In this document: in pieces, positions 17,683-25,606 of the stretch
How positions within the stretch are numbered: position 1 is the first letter of the stretch
How the letters are laid out: the number at the start of each line of letters is the position of its first letter
NCBI GenBank assembly: GCA_947627355.1
Contig: CANQVX010000002.1
Span: forward strand, 62,001 to 126,000
From: an uncultured Bacilli bacterium
Lineage (GTDB): Bacteria > Bacillota_I > Bacilli_A > RFN20 > CAG-631
Direction of reading: 5' to 3'
Length of the DNA: 64,000 bases
Notes under the pieces: model-generated
The model's database searches: none
Seen by the model: the letters and a program-made list of their open reading frames with translations, nothing else
What the model was told of the DNA's origin: nothing
Position numbers and translations under genes: made by a program

Positions 17683-19480
17683 AAAGTTCATTTTACCGGC
17701 AGTTTTTCTTGCTACCACACTTGCTTTAACGGGCTGTGGTGGAAAAAATAAAACTAAAAGAGGTAACGATGAATTACATTTGATTCCAGAAAGCGTTCTT
17801 AACTGGAATGGCGAAATAGATTTCTTAATGTATTTTGAAGGACACACTGGTGGCTATAAGGATATTGGTAGTGGTCAATATACTACTGCTGATTTAAATG
17901 ATTCAGCTATTGCTAGATTTGTATCTTCAGCAGTTGAATTTAAAAAGTTAGCACCAAACATTAAAATCAATTTACTTTGGTGTCCTATTGCTGATTATGG
18001 CAATGAAATAATTCGTTATGTTAGTTCACATGGTCACTATCCACATATTATGCATAGTGTTGACCATGTTAATGAAGTTATTCAACAAGGAATGGCTACT
18101 GATTTAAGCGAATATAACCATAGTGAATATTATCAATCTTATGATCCTAGCGTACTTGCTGAATTTAATTTTGGTGGTTTCCAAGGGGCTGTTCCTTATA
18201 TGCTTTATCCAATGGGCGTGTTTGTTAACACAGCCTTGTTAGAAAGAAGATATATCCCTTATGATACTGATGTTTTAGGTGTTGATTCACAAGGTGAAAT
18301 TGATTTTTCTAAATGGACTTTTGAAAATTTCGTAGATATTTGTAAAAGAGTTAGTGATTTTAACAATTCGATTGCTGCCTTACCTCACATGTCACAAGAC
18401 ATTGTAAGTTATGCTGTAGCAAGTATTAACCAAAATTTCATTTTCAATAAAAGAGTTAATTTAGATACAGCGCTAATTCGTGATTTAATTGATTTAGAAG
18501 CTGAACTTTCTAAATATACAGCTTATATTTATCCTGATGCTAACACACCAAGAACAGGTATGACTAATATCAATGACTGGTCTGGTGGTGTAGACTTTAT
18601 TGAAAAAGAAAAATTTGCTTTCAATGCTGATATGCCTTGGAATGTCGGAGTTTTATCAACTGTTGCAACTAATGCTGATAAAGAAGAAAATTTTGACTAT
18701 CTTCCTTGGCCTAAGGCAGAAGAAGATGCTGATTTATTTGACGGCATGATTGCTGAAGGTTTAACCATTGGTAATCAATGTCCGCTTAGAAAATGTACAG
18801 ATGAAGAAAAGGCTGCTCAAGATGCAGCAGCTTATTTTGCAATGTTTTTAACCGCTGATCCTAGAGCTATTGAAGCTCGTAATGATATTGAATGGATAAT
18901 GCCAAACGATGGAGCCGCTAATGGTGGCGAAATCATGAAAGGTATAGTTGATTTACCAATGAGTAAAAAAGATTGGTTATTCTCGTTTGAAAAAAATAGT
19001 GAAGAAGAAACTGAACCAGGAATTGAACCTGAATCTGAAACTGATGAAGGAATCGAACCTGAATTTTATCGTCAATTACGTAATTGGTTTAAATGTTATT
19101 CAACATGGTGGATTAAAGAAAGCGAAGATGATGAACCAGATGTTTATGAATATTCAAATATTAAACCGGGTATCAAAAAGATATTTGAAATATTCTATGA
19201 TGAACACGACAATGGTCGTCATCGTTTAAATTATTATGGTAAACCTGATAACATTCCTAGTGAAACCGGTGGTACCAAAGATATTATGGAACCATGGTAT
19301 GGAAGATACGAACATAATAATTTTATAGTTAATGATGGTATTGCTTGGACTTCATCACTTAAGAATTCCTTATCTGCTATTGAAACAGAAATCAATGCCA
19401 GAATCGAACAAGTTTATGATTATTTTCAAGAATTAGTTGATGCAAACTATGGAAAGGGGAAATACAATGTCAAACAATAA
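17669..19480 (+). CDS. Solute-binding lipoprotein 2
   Basis: A paralogue of the preceding gene, about 603 aa from the ATG at 17669. An in-frame ATA-bearing extension reaches back to 17618, but the signal peptide MLNNKKFILP and lipobox LTGC (Cys23) define the start, with AAAGG upstream. The start lies inside the first gene, a 14-bp overlap. The body is closely similar to lipoprotein 1, including the GGFQGAVPYMLYPMGVFVNT region. Compared with lipoprotein 1 it has an acidic insertion near the C-terminal third (around 18990-19065) with repeated GIEPE units. It also ends in YGKGKYNVKQ. Confidence 0.78.
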   Translation: MLNNKKFILPAVFLATTLALTGCGGKNKTKRGNDELHLIPESVLNWNGEIDFLMYFEGHTGGYKDIGSGQYTTADLNDSAIARFVSSAVEFKKLAPNIKINLLWCPIADYGNEIIRYVSSHGHYPHIMHSVDHVNEVIQQGMATDLSEYNHSEYYQSYDPSVLAEFNFGGFQGAVPYMLYPMGVFVNTALLERRYIPYDTDVLGVDSQGEIDFSKWTFENFVDICKRVSDFNNSIAALPHMSQDIVSYAVASINQNFIFNKRVNLDTALIRDLIDLEAELSKYTAYIYPDANTPRTGMTNINDWSGGVDFIEKEKFAFNADMPWNVGVLSTVATNADKEENFDYLPWPKAEEDADLFDGMIAEGLTIGNQCPLRKCTDEEKAAQDAAAYFAMFLTADPRAIEARNDIEWIMPNDGAANGGEIMKGIVDLPMSKKDWLFSFEKNSEEETEPGIEPESETDEGIEPEFYRQLRNWFKCYSTWWIKESEDDEPDVYEYSNIKPGIKKIFEIFYDEHDNGRHRLNYYGKPDNIPSETGGTKDIMEPWYGRYEHNNFIVNDGIAWTSSLKNSLSAIETEINARIEQVYDYFQELVDANYGKGKYNVKQ

Positions 19481-21194
19481 AAAGTTCATTTTACCGGTAG
19501 TTTTAGCAACTATGTTAGCTTTAACTGGTTGTTCTGGAAATAAAGGCCCACACGGTCCAATTGAAGATACCCAAGGATTACTTCCTTTATTAGATTATGC
19601 TGGTGACATTGATATCATGGTTTATATTCAAGGTATGGGTGGAGATATGGTTCGTGATATCGGTAATGCTAATTACAAAACTTCTGAATTAAAAGATGGT
19701 GGACTTCAAAGATACCATTCAGTAGCTAAAGCATTTAAAGAATTTTATCCTGATATTTCAGTAAACTTATATATAACTGATATTGATAATTATCATGATG
19801 AAGTTCAAAAGTATCAATCATCTCATAATGGTCATTTACCTCACTTAATGCATTTACCAAATGATCCGATTGAAGGACTTAACAGAGGCTACAATGCAAA
19901 TGTTGCAAAATATAAGAATTTAAAATTATATAAGGCTCTTAATCCGGCTGTTTTAGATTTATTCACTGTTGGTGATTTTGTTACAGCTATCCCTATGTAT
20001 ATTTATCCTACTGGAATGTTTGTTAACAAAAAGATGTTAAGTGACAATTATTATGATGGTGCTGATCATCTATTAGACAAATGGACAATAGAAGAACTAA
20101 TCCAAAATTTACTTCCTGCTGTTCATAGTCCTGAAAACCATAGAGCTGGTACAGCAGTATTATCAAGCGATATGATTAACATTGTTAGTGAAACAATCGA
20201 TAAAACATTCTTAAGTGATTCTAGAAGAGTTACATTAAACACCGATGATGTTAAAAACTTAATCGATTTAGAAGAAGAAATGCAAAAATATTCACTTGTT
20301 AATTATTCAACAAGTGGTGTTTCAATTAAAAATGAATATTCTAGCTATGTTGAAACATGGAACTTTAACACAGTATTTACTCAAAATAATGTTTATGCTG
20401 TAGAAATGGCTAGATCATTCTGTTTAACTCTATATTCAAATCTAATTCAAAAAGCAGATAGAGTTGGACAATTTGATTTCATGCCTTTCCCTAAATATGG
20501 CGAAGATGGCGAAAATCGTGTTGGTTTAATTACTGAAGGTTTAGTTGTTGGTAATCAATGTCCAATAAACAGATCTTGCACACAAAACGATAAAGATGCT
20601 GAAGAAATTGCTGCTGTATTTGCATTATTCTTAGCAACTGATACAAGAGCTGCTAAAGCTATGGCTACAACTCCATGGACATATGGATTATCTAACACAG
20701 AAAGCGTTGTTTTACCAGGTAACTATGAAACATTACCTTTAATTAGAAGAGATGTAGTTTTCCCTTACAATGAAACTAAGACAGAAAACTATGATGAATC
20801 TACTTATACTGATCCCGGAGCAACTGAAACCGATTATGATATTCAAATGGGTTATTATCGTCAAATGGCTTCATCTTTCGATGGTATGGAAGGATTTGAA
20901 GAAGTTTTAAGAATTTACGAAGAAGAATTTAATAAAAACGTCTTTGCTTATAATGCAGTTCCTCGTTCAGTTGCAACAGCAACTGGTGGTTATGAAGATG
21001 TAATGGTAGATTGGAACAATCGTTTCAGTGCTCCTGAAGTACAAATTGGAAGTACTGGTTGGGCTACATTAATTAAATCTAAATTAGGTGATTGGGATAC
21101 TAAGATTAATTCAAACATCACTACAACTTATAACTTCTTACAAGAAAACGTTGATAGTTATTATGGCAAAGGAACATACGACGTTACTAAATAA
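19467..21194 (+). CDS. Solute-binding lipoprotein 3 (divergent)
   Basis: The third paralogue, about 575 aa from the ATG at 19467, which overlaps lipoprotein 2 by 14 bp and is preceded by GGAAAGGGG. Signal peptide MSNNKKFILP with lipobox LTGC. It is much more diverged than copies 1 and 2: it shares IDIMVYIQG, AKAFKEFYPDISVNL, AIPMYIYPTGMFVNKK and EGLVVGNQCP but differs in length and loops, so another ligand is likely. It ends YYGKGTYDVTK, where the embedded start of the other copies has decayed. A strong terminator follows. Confidence 0.78.
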   Translation: MSNNKKFILPVVLATMLALTGCSGNKGPHGPIEDTQGLLPLLDYAGDIDIMVYIQGMGGDMVRDIGNANYKTSELKDGGLQRYHSVAKAFKEFYPDISVNLYITDIDNYHDEVQKYQSSHNGHLPHLMHLPNDPIEGLNRGYNANVAKYKNLKLYKALNPAVLDLFTVGDFVTAIPMYIYPTGMFVNKKMLSDNYYDGADHLLDKWTIEELIQNLLPAVHSPENHRAGTAVLSSDMINIVSETIDKTFLSDSRRVTLNTDDVKNLIDLEEEMQKYSLVNYSTSGVSIKNEYSSYVETWNFNTVFTQNNVYAVEMARSFCLTLYSNLIQKADRVGQFDFMPFPKYGEDGENRVGLITEGLVVGNQCPINRSCTQNDKDAEEIAAVFALFLATDTRAAKAMATTPWTYGLSNTESVVLPGNYETLPLIRRDVVFPYNETKTENYDESTYTDPGATETDYDIQMGYYRQMASSFDGMEGFEEVLRIYEEEFNKNVFAYNAVPRSVATATGGYEDVMVDWNNRFSAPEVQIGSTGWATLIKSKLGDWDTKINSNITTTYNFLQENVDSYYGKGTYDVTK

Positions 21195-21214
21195 GTAAAA
21201 GAACAATACACTTT

Positions 21215-21240
21215 AAAAGGATGCCTCGGCATCCTTTTTG
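21215..21240 (+). terminator. Terminator of the lipoprotein array
   Basis: AAAAGGATGC, loop CTCG, GCATCCTTTTT. Confidence 0.85.
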
Positions 21241-21250
21241 AGTATCAAAA

Positions 21251-21272
21251 AAGTAGGATTTTAGTCCTACTT
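21251..21272 (-). terminator. Terminator of degV
   Basis: Minus strand AAGTAGGA, loop CTAAAA, TCCTACTT then a T-run; it begins directly after the degV stop. Confidence 0.75.
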
Positions 21273-21273
21273 A

Positions 21274-22128
21274 TTAGTCATTTACTTTTAATACTAAGCC
21301 AATTCCAAATGTTCCAGGTCCAGCATGAGCACAAACATTAATTGACATAGGAGTAATTAGAATTGGAATATTAGGCATCATTTCTTTGGCGGCCTTAGCA
21401 ATCTTTTTGCATGTAGGCATCGAATCAAATTCAACAATATGAATTTCATATTTGTCTAAATCAGGTTTCTTGCTATATTCTTCTAATGTTTTCATATAGG
21501 CTTTTTTAATTGTTCTAGTTGTACTTTCTTTTTCAATACCATTTACACCAAGTTTTAAGACTGGTTTGATACCTAATAGATTACCTATCATAGCAACGGC
21601 TGGAGAAACTCTTCCACCACGCTTTAAATAAACCATTGTTTCAGGTACGAAACGTACGATTTCAGTGCCAACTCTTTTCTTTGATAGTTCTACTATTGTA
21701 TCAGCGTCTTTTCCTTCGTCTTTTAATCTAACAGCATAACGAACTATATTTCCCATGAAAGAACATACAGATAAAGAATCAATTACAGTAACTTTGTCAC
21801 CGTAATTAGTTTGACAAAAATTAGTAAACAATTCAAACATACTACTTAGTTTACTAGAAATAGTAAAATGTATGATTCTATCGGGATTTTCTTTTTCTAT
21901 TATGTTATTAAAAAATGTTTCTATTTCAAGTGGTGTAGGAGTAGATGTTTTAATCGTTGCTTTGTTTCTCATCATAGTGCAAAGCATATCGTTATCAATA
22001 TCAACTCCATCATGGTATTCTTTGTTATCAACGATAACATTCAAAGGTAGTACATAAACACCTAATTTATTAGCTTCATTATGCTTAATACATGCGGTCG
22101 TATCGCAGGAAATGATAATTTTTTGCAT
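21274..22128 (-). CDS. DegV family fatty-acid-binding protein
   Basis: About 284 aa from the ATG at 22128; the upstream in-frame ATG-GGC-GGA-GGT stretch is the SD (GGAGG), not protein. DegV/FakB proteins have an EDD fold and bind a fatty acid, presenting it to the FakA kinase in phospholipid synthesis. Visible are ISCDTTACI, the STPTPLEIE substrate loop, SSKLSSMFE, and YLKRGGRVSPAVAMIGNLLGIKPV. FakA is not in the window. A divergent promoter region separates it from the ROK gene. Confidence 0.9.
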   Translation of the reverse strand: MQKIIISCDTTACIKHNEANKLGVYVLPLNVIVDNKEYHDGVDIDNDMLCTMMRNKATIKTSTPTPLEIETFFNNIIEKENPDRIIHFTISSKLSSMFELFTNFCQTNYGDKVTVIDSLSVCSFMGNIVRYAVRLKDEGKDADTIVELSKKRVGTEIVRFVPETMVYLKRGGRVSPAVAMIGNLLGIKPVLKLGVNGIEKESTTRTIKKAYMKTLEEYSKKPDLDKYEIHIVEFDSMPTCKKIAKAAKEMMPNIPILITPMSINVCAHAGPGTFGIGLVLKVND

Positions 22129-22146
22129 ATTATTACCTCCGCCCAT

Positions 22147-22175
22147 ATTATACTATTAGGTTTTTTAAAAAGCAA
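22147..22175 (-). promoter_or_regulatory. Promoter of degV
   Basis: Minus strand TTGCTT (22175-22170), 17-bp spacer, TATAAT (22152-22147). The -35 lies inside the 8-bp dyad AAAAAGCA/TGCTTTTT (22167-22187). Confidence 0.65.
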
Positions 22176-22206
22176 TAAATGCTTTTTTACCCAACATTTA
22201 AAAAAG

Positions 22207-22215
22207 TGGTATAAT
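22207..22215 (+). promoter_or_regulatory. Extended -10 promoter of the ROK gene
   Basis: TGGTATAAT, divergent from the degV promoter; a weak TTTACC lies upstream. Confidence 0.55.
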
Positions 22216-22238
22216 AAAGAGGCAAGAAGGTGATTAAA

Positions 22239-23138
22239 TTGCAAGAAAAAGTATTAGCAATTGATATTGGTGGAACAAGCATTAAAACAGGAATTGTTGA
22301 AGGAGATAAGATTATTGAATTTGCTTCATATAAGAATGTTTGGAAGGGTGCTCAAGAAAAGTTAACTCCATTTTTTAGTAAAATATTTAGTCATTGGATA
22401 GAAAAATATAACATAACTAAGATAGGGATTGGTTGTCCTGGAGACATTATTGATAATGTTGTTGTATCAGCCGCCAATCTTAAATGGCATGACTTTCATT
22501 TGCTAGATGAACTTCAAGCAATTTATCCACAAATGACTATTAAAATTGAAAACGATGGAAGAGCAGCAACTCTAGCCGAATTAACATATGGCAAATTAAA
22601 AGATGTTAAAAATGGTATTTTTATTGTCTTTGGTAGAGGTGTTGGTGGTTCATTAGTTATCAATCATGAAATCTATACTGGTTCATTTACTAGAGGTGGT
22701 AATTTTGGTCACATGGTAATAAAAAACTATAAAGCTAGAAAATGTAATTGTGGTAGACGTGGTTGTTTTGAAACCTATGCTAGTGTAGCAGGCTTAGTTC
22801 AAACCATTAAGGATATTAATTACCATAGTAAGAATCCGGTGCCATTAAAAGAATTAGGTGGCTTAAGGGTAATGGATTTAGCTAACAATCAACATCCAAT
22901 AGTAATAAAAGCCATTAAGCAATGGAACTTAGATATAGCTGAAAGCATCTTAAGTTTAGCTTTGATTTTAGATCCTAGTCATATCATTTTAGCCGGTGGA
23001 ATCACTGAAAGTGGACTAATTGATATAGAAGTTATAAAAGAAAAATTAAGAGAACAACATTATGATAATGTTGTTGTAGAATTATCTGATTTCAAATCAA
23101 AGGCTGGTCTTGTTGGAGCAGCAACATTATTAAAATAA
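22239..23138 (+). CDS. ROK family sugar kinase (glucokinase-like)
   Basis: About 299 aa. The probable start is the TTG at 22239, placed 4 nt after AAGGTGAT; the in-frame GTG at 22230 overlaps that SD. The ATP site LAIDIGGTSIKTGI is at the N-terminus, ENDGRAA holds the catalytic Asp, and CNCGRRGCFETYAS is the ROK zinc-binding signature. There is no N-terminal HTH, so it is a kinase rather than a NagC-type repressor. The sugar is probably glucose or a related hexose, not provable here. Confidence 0.88.
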   Translation: MQEKVLAIDIGGTSIKTGIVEGDKIIEFASYKNVWKGAQEKLTPFFSKIFSHWIEKYNITKIGIGCPGDIIDNVVVSAANLKWHDFHLLDELQAIYPQMTIKIENDGRAATLAELTYGKLKDVKNGIFIVFGRGVGGSLVINHEIYTGSFTRGGNFGHMVIKNYKARKCNCGRRGCFETYASVAGLVQTIKDINYHSKNPVPLKELGGLRVMDLANNQHPIVIKAIKQWNLDIAESILSLALILDPSHIILAGGITESGLIDIEVIKEKLREQHYDNVVVELSDFKSKAGLVGAATLLK

Positions 23139-23145
23139 TAATATA

Positions 23146-23187
23146 AAAGATACCAAAAGTTTTAATTAGACTAGTAGGTATCTTTTT
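23146..23187 (+). terminator. Terminator of the ROK gene
   Basis: AAAGATACC ... GGTATCTTTTT with a 22-nt loop. Confidence 0.7.
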
Positions 23188-23203
23188 ATTATGGCTAACA
23201 AAA

Positions 23204-23231
23204 AACGTGATGATTATATGGTCATCACGTT
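23204..23231 (-). terminator. Terminator of the CPCC cassette
   Basis: A perfect 10-bp stem AACGTGATGA / TCATCACGTT; on the minus strand it is followed by a T-run. It resembles, inverted, the hairpin at 25484-25506. Confidence 0.8.
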
Positions 23232-23251
23232 AAATAACTTTAGAAAATGAA

Positions 23252-23776
23252 TTACTCTTCACTATCTAAATCGTCATCAAATTGATCAATCCATCTAAAT
23301 TTTGGATTTTTCTTTCGTTGTTCTTTAAACCATGCAACAGTTTCATTAAATGACATCATGTGTGCGCTTGGTTTTTCATCTGGCACTTCTTCAAACCCAA
23401 TATCTTCCCATCCACAAACAGGACAAATATCAGATGATAATATGTCTGGAAATTCGTATTCTCCACAAACAGGGCATTTGTGAGGAACAGGATCAGGTAT
23501 GTGTTCTTCAAGATAATCGTAATTTGGATTTTCTTTAAGTTTGTTTTCAAACCACTTTTTATATTCATTTACAGACATTTCGTTATATCCGTCTTTTGAA
23601 TCTGGATGTTCTGCTTGATACAAATCATAAATCCAGCCACAGTGATTGCATTGTTCTTCGCCACTTAAATATTTTTGTAAATCTCTTTCATACGTGTCAC
23701 GATGTGGACTAGAAAAATACATTGAATCACAAACGGGACAACTCATTGGTTTGAATTTTTTTTCTATTTTATCCAT
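23252..23776 (-). CDS. Tandem CPCC-type cysteine-rich zinc-ribbon protein
   Basis: A 174-aa protein with two related cysteine-rich units. The first (about 10-88) has CPVCDS ... CNHCGW then NEYKKWFENKLKENPNYDY; the second (about 92-165) has CPVCGEYEF ... CPVCGW then NETVAWFKEQRKKNPKFRW. This matches the Cys_rich_CPCC family, found in accessory regions; zinc binding is inferred from the paired CxxC motifs. The start overlaps the end of the toxin-like gene by 13 bp, so an immunity role for that gene is an attractive but unproven reading. Confidence 0.75.
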   Translation of the reverse strand: MDKIEKKFKPMSCPVCDSMYFSSPHRDTYERDLQKYLSGEEQCNHCGWIYDLYQAEHPDSKDGYNEMSVNEYKKWFENKLKENPNYDYLEEHIPDPVPHKCPVCGEYEFPDILSSDICPVCGWEDIGFEEVPDEKPSAHMMSFNETVAWFKEQRKKNPKFRWIDQFDDDLDSEE

Positions 23777-24143
23777 TGTTTCACTCCATTCTTATCTATA
23801 TACCAAAAACTTTCTCTGTAATGCCGAAAAGAAATAATATATCCATCCTTTGTAACTTCTACTAAGATTTTTCTTTCCGGATCATACTTGTATGTAGTTC
23901 CGTGTTTATCTATAACACTATTAAATTTTTCTCTATTCACGGTGTTTGCAAATTTTATTGCTTTAGTTTCGTATTCTTCTATGGTCCGACAACCCAAATC
24001 TTTGCCGTGTTTTTCAAAATGGCGTTTTAATCCGCCTCTATTAAAAGCTTTAGCCCACGCATAATTGATGCGATTGTAGCTTCACCACGATGATTTGCAC
24101 CTTTTGTATTGCCGTATCTATAACTTGCTCCTTTAGCCGACAT
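23764..24143 (-). pseudogene. Toxin-like domain protein (polymorphic-toxin or phage-cargo type), single-base frameshift
   Basis: Starting at the ATG at 24143, after a GAGGAG SD, the frame reads MSAKGASYRYGNTKG... through HRGEAT and then runs out. Inserting one A at about 24073-24077 (ACAATCGC to ACAAATCGC) restores a continuous reading ...NRINYAWAKAFNRGGLKRHF, EKHGKDLGCRTIEEYETKA, to the stop at 23764, about 126 aa. The HFEKHG plus Y..A..F..  plus KY.P......VTKDGYI pattern is like C-terminal domains seen in polymorphic toxins and phage proteins. It overlaps the DUF4417 gene by 11 bp and the CPCC gene by 13 bp. A sequencing error is possible. Confidence 0.65.
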
Positions 24144-24819
24144 TTGAATCGACTCCTCTTCTTTTACGATCGGAGTTGATCCAGGGCTCATAAAAATAAA
24201 ATTTACATTCTTTCTTGAAGCATTTAAATAGATTACCGTTAAGTGAGCCATAGACAATAATTCCTGATGGTTCTAATACTTCGATGATTTTTTTAAGAAA
24301 CCAAAACCATTCTGCTTTTTTGTATTTTTCTTTAATAAAACCATGAGCACCAACAGCAATTAATGTATGCTTTGGAATAGCACTTAAAAACTCATCTGCT
24401 AATTCATCAACACCATATCTTATATTTGGAATAAGTTTAATATCATGTTTTCCAAAAAAATATGATAGTGATAAATTGTCGTTCATTTGAGATTTTTGTT
24501 TAATAATAGGCATATCAGAATGAACACTGAAATCAAACCCTATTATTCCTGCACATCTTTTGAAAAATTTCAAATATTTCTTTGGACATCTTCTAACTCT
24601 TTCAAAAGAACGATCCCTAGCATATGTGCAGATAAATATTTTGCTTAAATCACCTTTAAAATTTAATGCTTTATCAAACGGCATTATTTTTTCTGGTGGA
24701 ATTTCAGAAATCATCCAATCTTCGATAATTGGATATTCTTCGATTTCTGTAAAATTTGCTCCATCAACCAAATAGGCTTGGAACGAATCATCAACAATTT
24801 TCAACTTTGTTTTTTTCAT
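24133..24819 (-). CDS. DUF4417 family protein
   Basis: About 228 aa from the ATG at 24819, preceded by GGAGGTG; the in-frame extension to 24861 runs through the SD. The protein has a DUF4417-like layout: FKGDLSKIFICTYARDRSFERV early, then CAGIIGFDFSVHSDMP, KLIPNIRYG, HTLIAVGAHGFIK and SGIIVYGSLNG. DUF4417 genes are frequent in phages and integrated elements; activity unknown. The C-terminal tail after YGSLNG is unlike what I expect and is encoded across the start of the next gene, so it may be truncated or extended. Confidence 0.7.
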   Translation of the reverse strand: MKKTKLKIVDDSFQAYLVDGANFTEIEEYPIIEDWMISEIPPEKIMPFDKALNFKGDLSKIFICTYARDRSFERVRRCPKKYLKFFKRCAGIIGFDFSVHSDMPIIKQKSQMNDNLSLSYFFGKHDIKLIPNIRYGVDELADEFLSAIPKHTLIAVGAHGFIKEKYKKAEWFWFLKKIIEVLEPSGIIVYGSLNGNLFKCFKKECKFYFYEPWINSDRKRRGVDSNVG

Positions 24820-24886
24820 AATAACACCTCCAGATCTAAAATTTTTGTGCGAAAACGCCAAATTGTTGATTTTTTAAAGACGGCTG

Positions 24887-24969
24887 TGTTATTATGTATT
24901 TGCCTAGACTGCATAATAACATGCTGTCTTGATGATTCAAATCATTGCCGTGATTTGAATCATTTTTTT
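24887..24969 (+). ncRNA. Candidate small RNA: two adjacent perfect hairpins ending in a T-tract
   Basis: TGTTATTATG (24887-24896) pairs with CATAATAACA (24912-24921) around a 15-nt loop. Then ATGATTCAAATCA (24932-24944), loop TTGCCG, TGATTTGAATCAT (24951-24963) and seven T. A perfect 10-bp stem followed by a perfect 13-bp stem and T-run is the layout of a small RNA with its own terminator. It runs opposite to the cassette genes, between the small ORF at 24993 and the DUF4417 SD, so it could be an antisense RNA. No recognised RNA family. Confidence 0.5.
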
Positions 24970-24992
24970 CTTTTTTAATAGATTCAAATATA

Positions 24993-25142
24993 TCACCTCT
25001 TTTTTAATACGTGATCCAAGAAATGTTGTGCTTGTGCATCAGAACTTTTAGTTACACTAACAATTTGCTTAAAGGTGTAATTTTTGCATTCATCATAAGG
25101 AATCATTATTTCTAACTGTTTTGCCAAACCCTGTAATCCCAC
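24993..25142 (-). CDS. Possible small protein at the head of the accessory cassette
   Basis: Up to 49 aa from a GTG at 25142, or 44 aa from a TTG at 25127, ending in QIVSVTKSSDAQAQHFL then DHVLKKR. Composition looks protein-like, but the start is unclear. A different frame from an ATG upstream (MFAKNRVKK...) runs into the same place across an A6 run, so this may be a gene frameshifted at the A6 tract. It is followed by a good SD (AGAGGTGAT) with only a very short ORF after it. No family recognised. Confidence 0.35.
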   Translation of the reverse strand: MGLQGLAKQLEIMIPYDECKNYTFKQIVSVTKSSDAQAQHFLDHVLKKR

Positions 25143-25194
25143 CTTTTTTCACTCTGTTTTTTGCAAACATTCTTACGTATACACATTATAACAT

Positions 25195-25200
25195 ATAAAA
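25195..25200 (-). promoter_or_regulatory. Probable -10 of the accessory cassette promoter
   Basis: Minus-strand TATAAT with TATGAC about 16 bp upstream. It lies ahead of the small ORF, DUF4417, toxin-like and CPCC genes. Confidence 0.4.
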
Positions 25201-25476
25201 TATATTGTCATAAAGTCAATAACATGTATATTTTTGTAGTGGGTTAACCATGATTCACAAAAAGTGAAACATGTCTTTTATGAAATAAAAATGAATTTTT
25301 GTCGGTCAATGGGCGTATTTATTGTTATTTTAATTGCTTTTTTGAATGATATTTATTTAAATTAAATCAAATGTTTTTGTACTAAAAAAATAAAAAAACA
25401 CAAAAAATTTGTGTCCAAAAAAATATTTTTTCTAAAAATTTTAAAGATTAATTAGTGTGCTATTAGAGAATTAAAC
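25201..25476. other. Very AT-rich intergenic DNA, no gene seen
   Basis: No convincing coding or RNA gene. It holds only short inverted repeats such as TTCAC-AAAAA-GTGAA near 25255-25270. This is the right-hand part of the island between the cassette promoter and the hairpins after holA. Confidence 0.5.
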
Positions 25477-25506
25477 AAAAAAAGTGATGGTCATGGGGAT
25501 CATCAC
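25477..25506 (-). terminator. Terminator of the comEA-comEC-holA operon
   Basis: Minus strand: a 9-bp stem GTGATGATC/GACCATCAC (one G-T) with loop CCCAT, then seven T. Confidence 0.75.
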
Positions 25507-25514
25507 AATTAATA

Positions 25515-25595
25515 GCTAAGGGCGTATCCTTAGCCTTACAGCCTTAGTGTATTCAATCTTTTTAAAAATTACAACAAGAAATTTTAAAAAGGTTT
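25515..25595 (-). other. Two further stem-loops in the holA 3' region
   Basis: Minus strand after holA: CTTTTTAAAA ... TTTTAAAAAG (within 25558-25595), then GCTAAGG-ATACGC-CCTTAGC (25534-25515), then the terminator. The second stem has a competing partner, CTAAGG, just upstream at about 25543-25548. This could be a 3' UTR or a small RNA released from the holA transcript; no family recognised. Confidence 0.4.
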
Positions 25596-25606
25596 TAACA
25601 TAGATT

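Noticed and set aside
17302-17847. Minus-strand open frames within the lipoprotein genes
   Set aside because: They are shadows of well-conserved plus-strand genes with no SD or family match.
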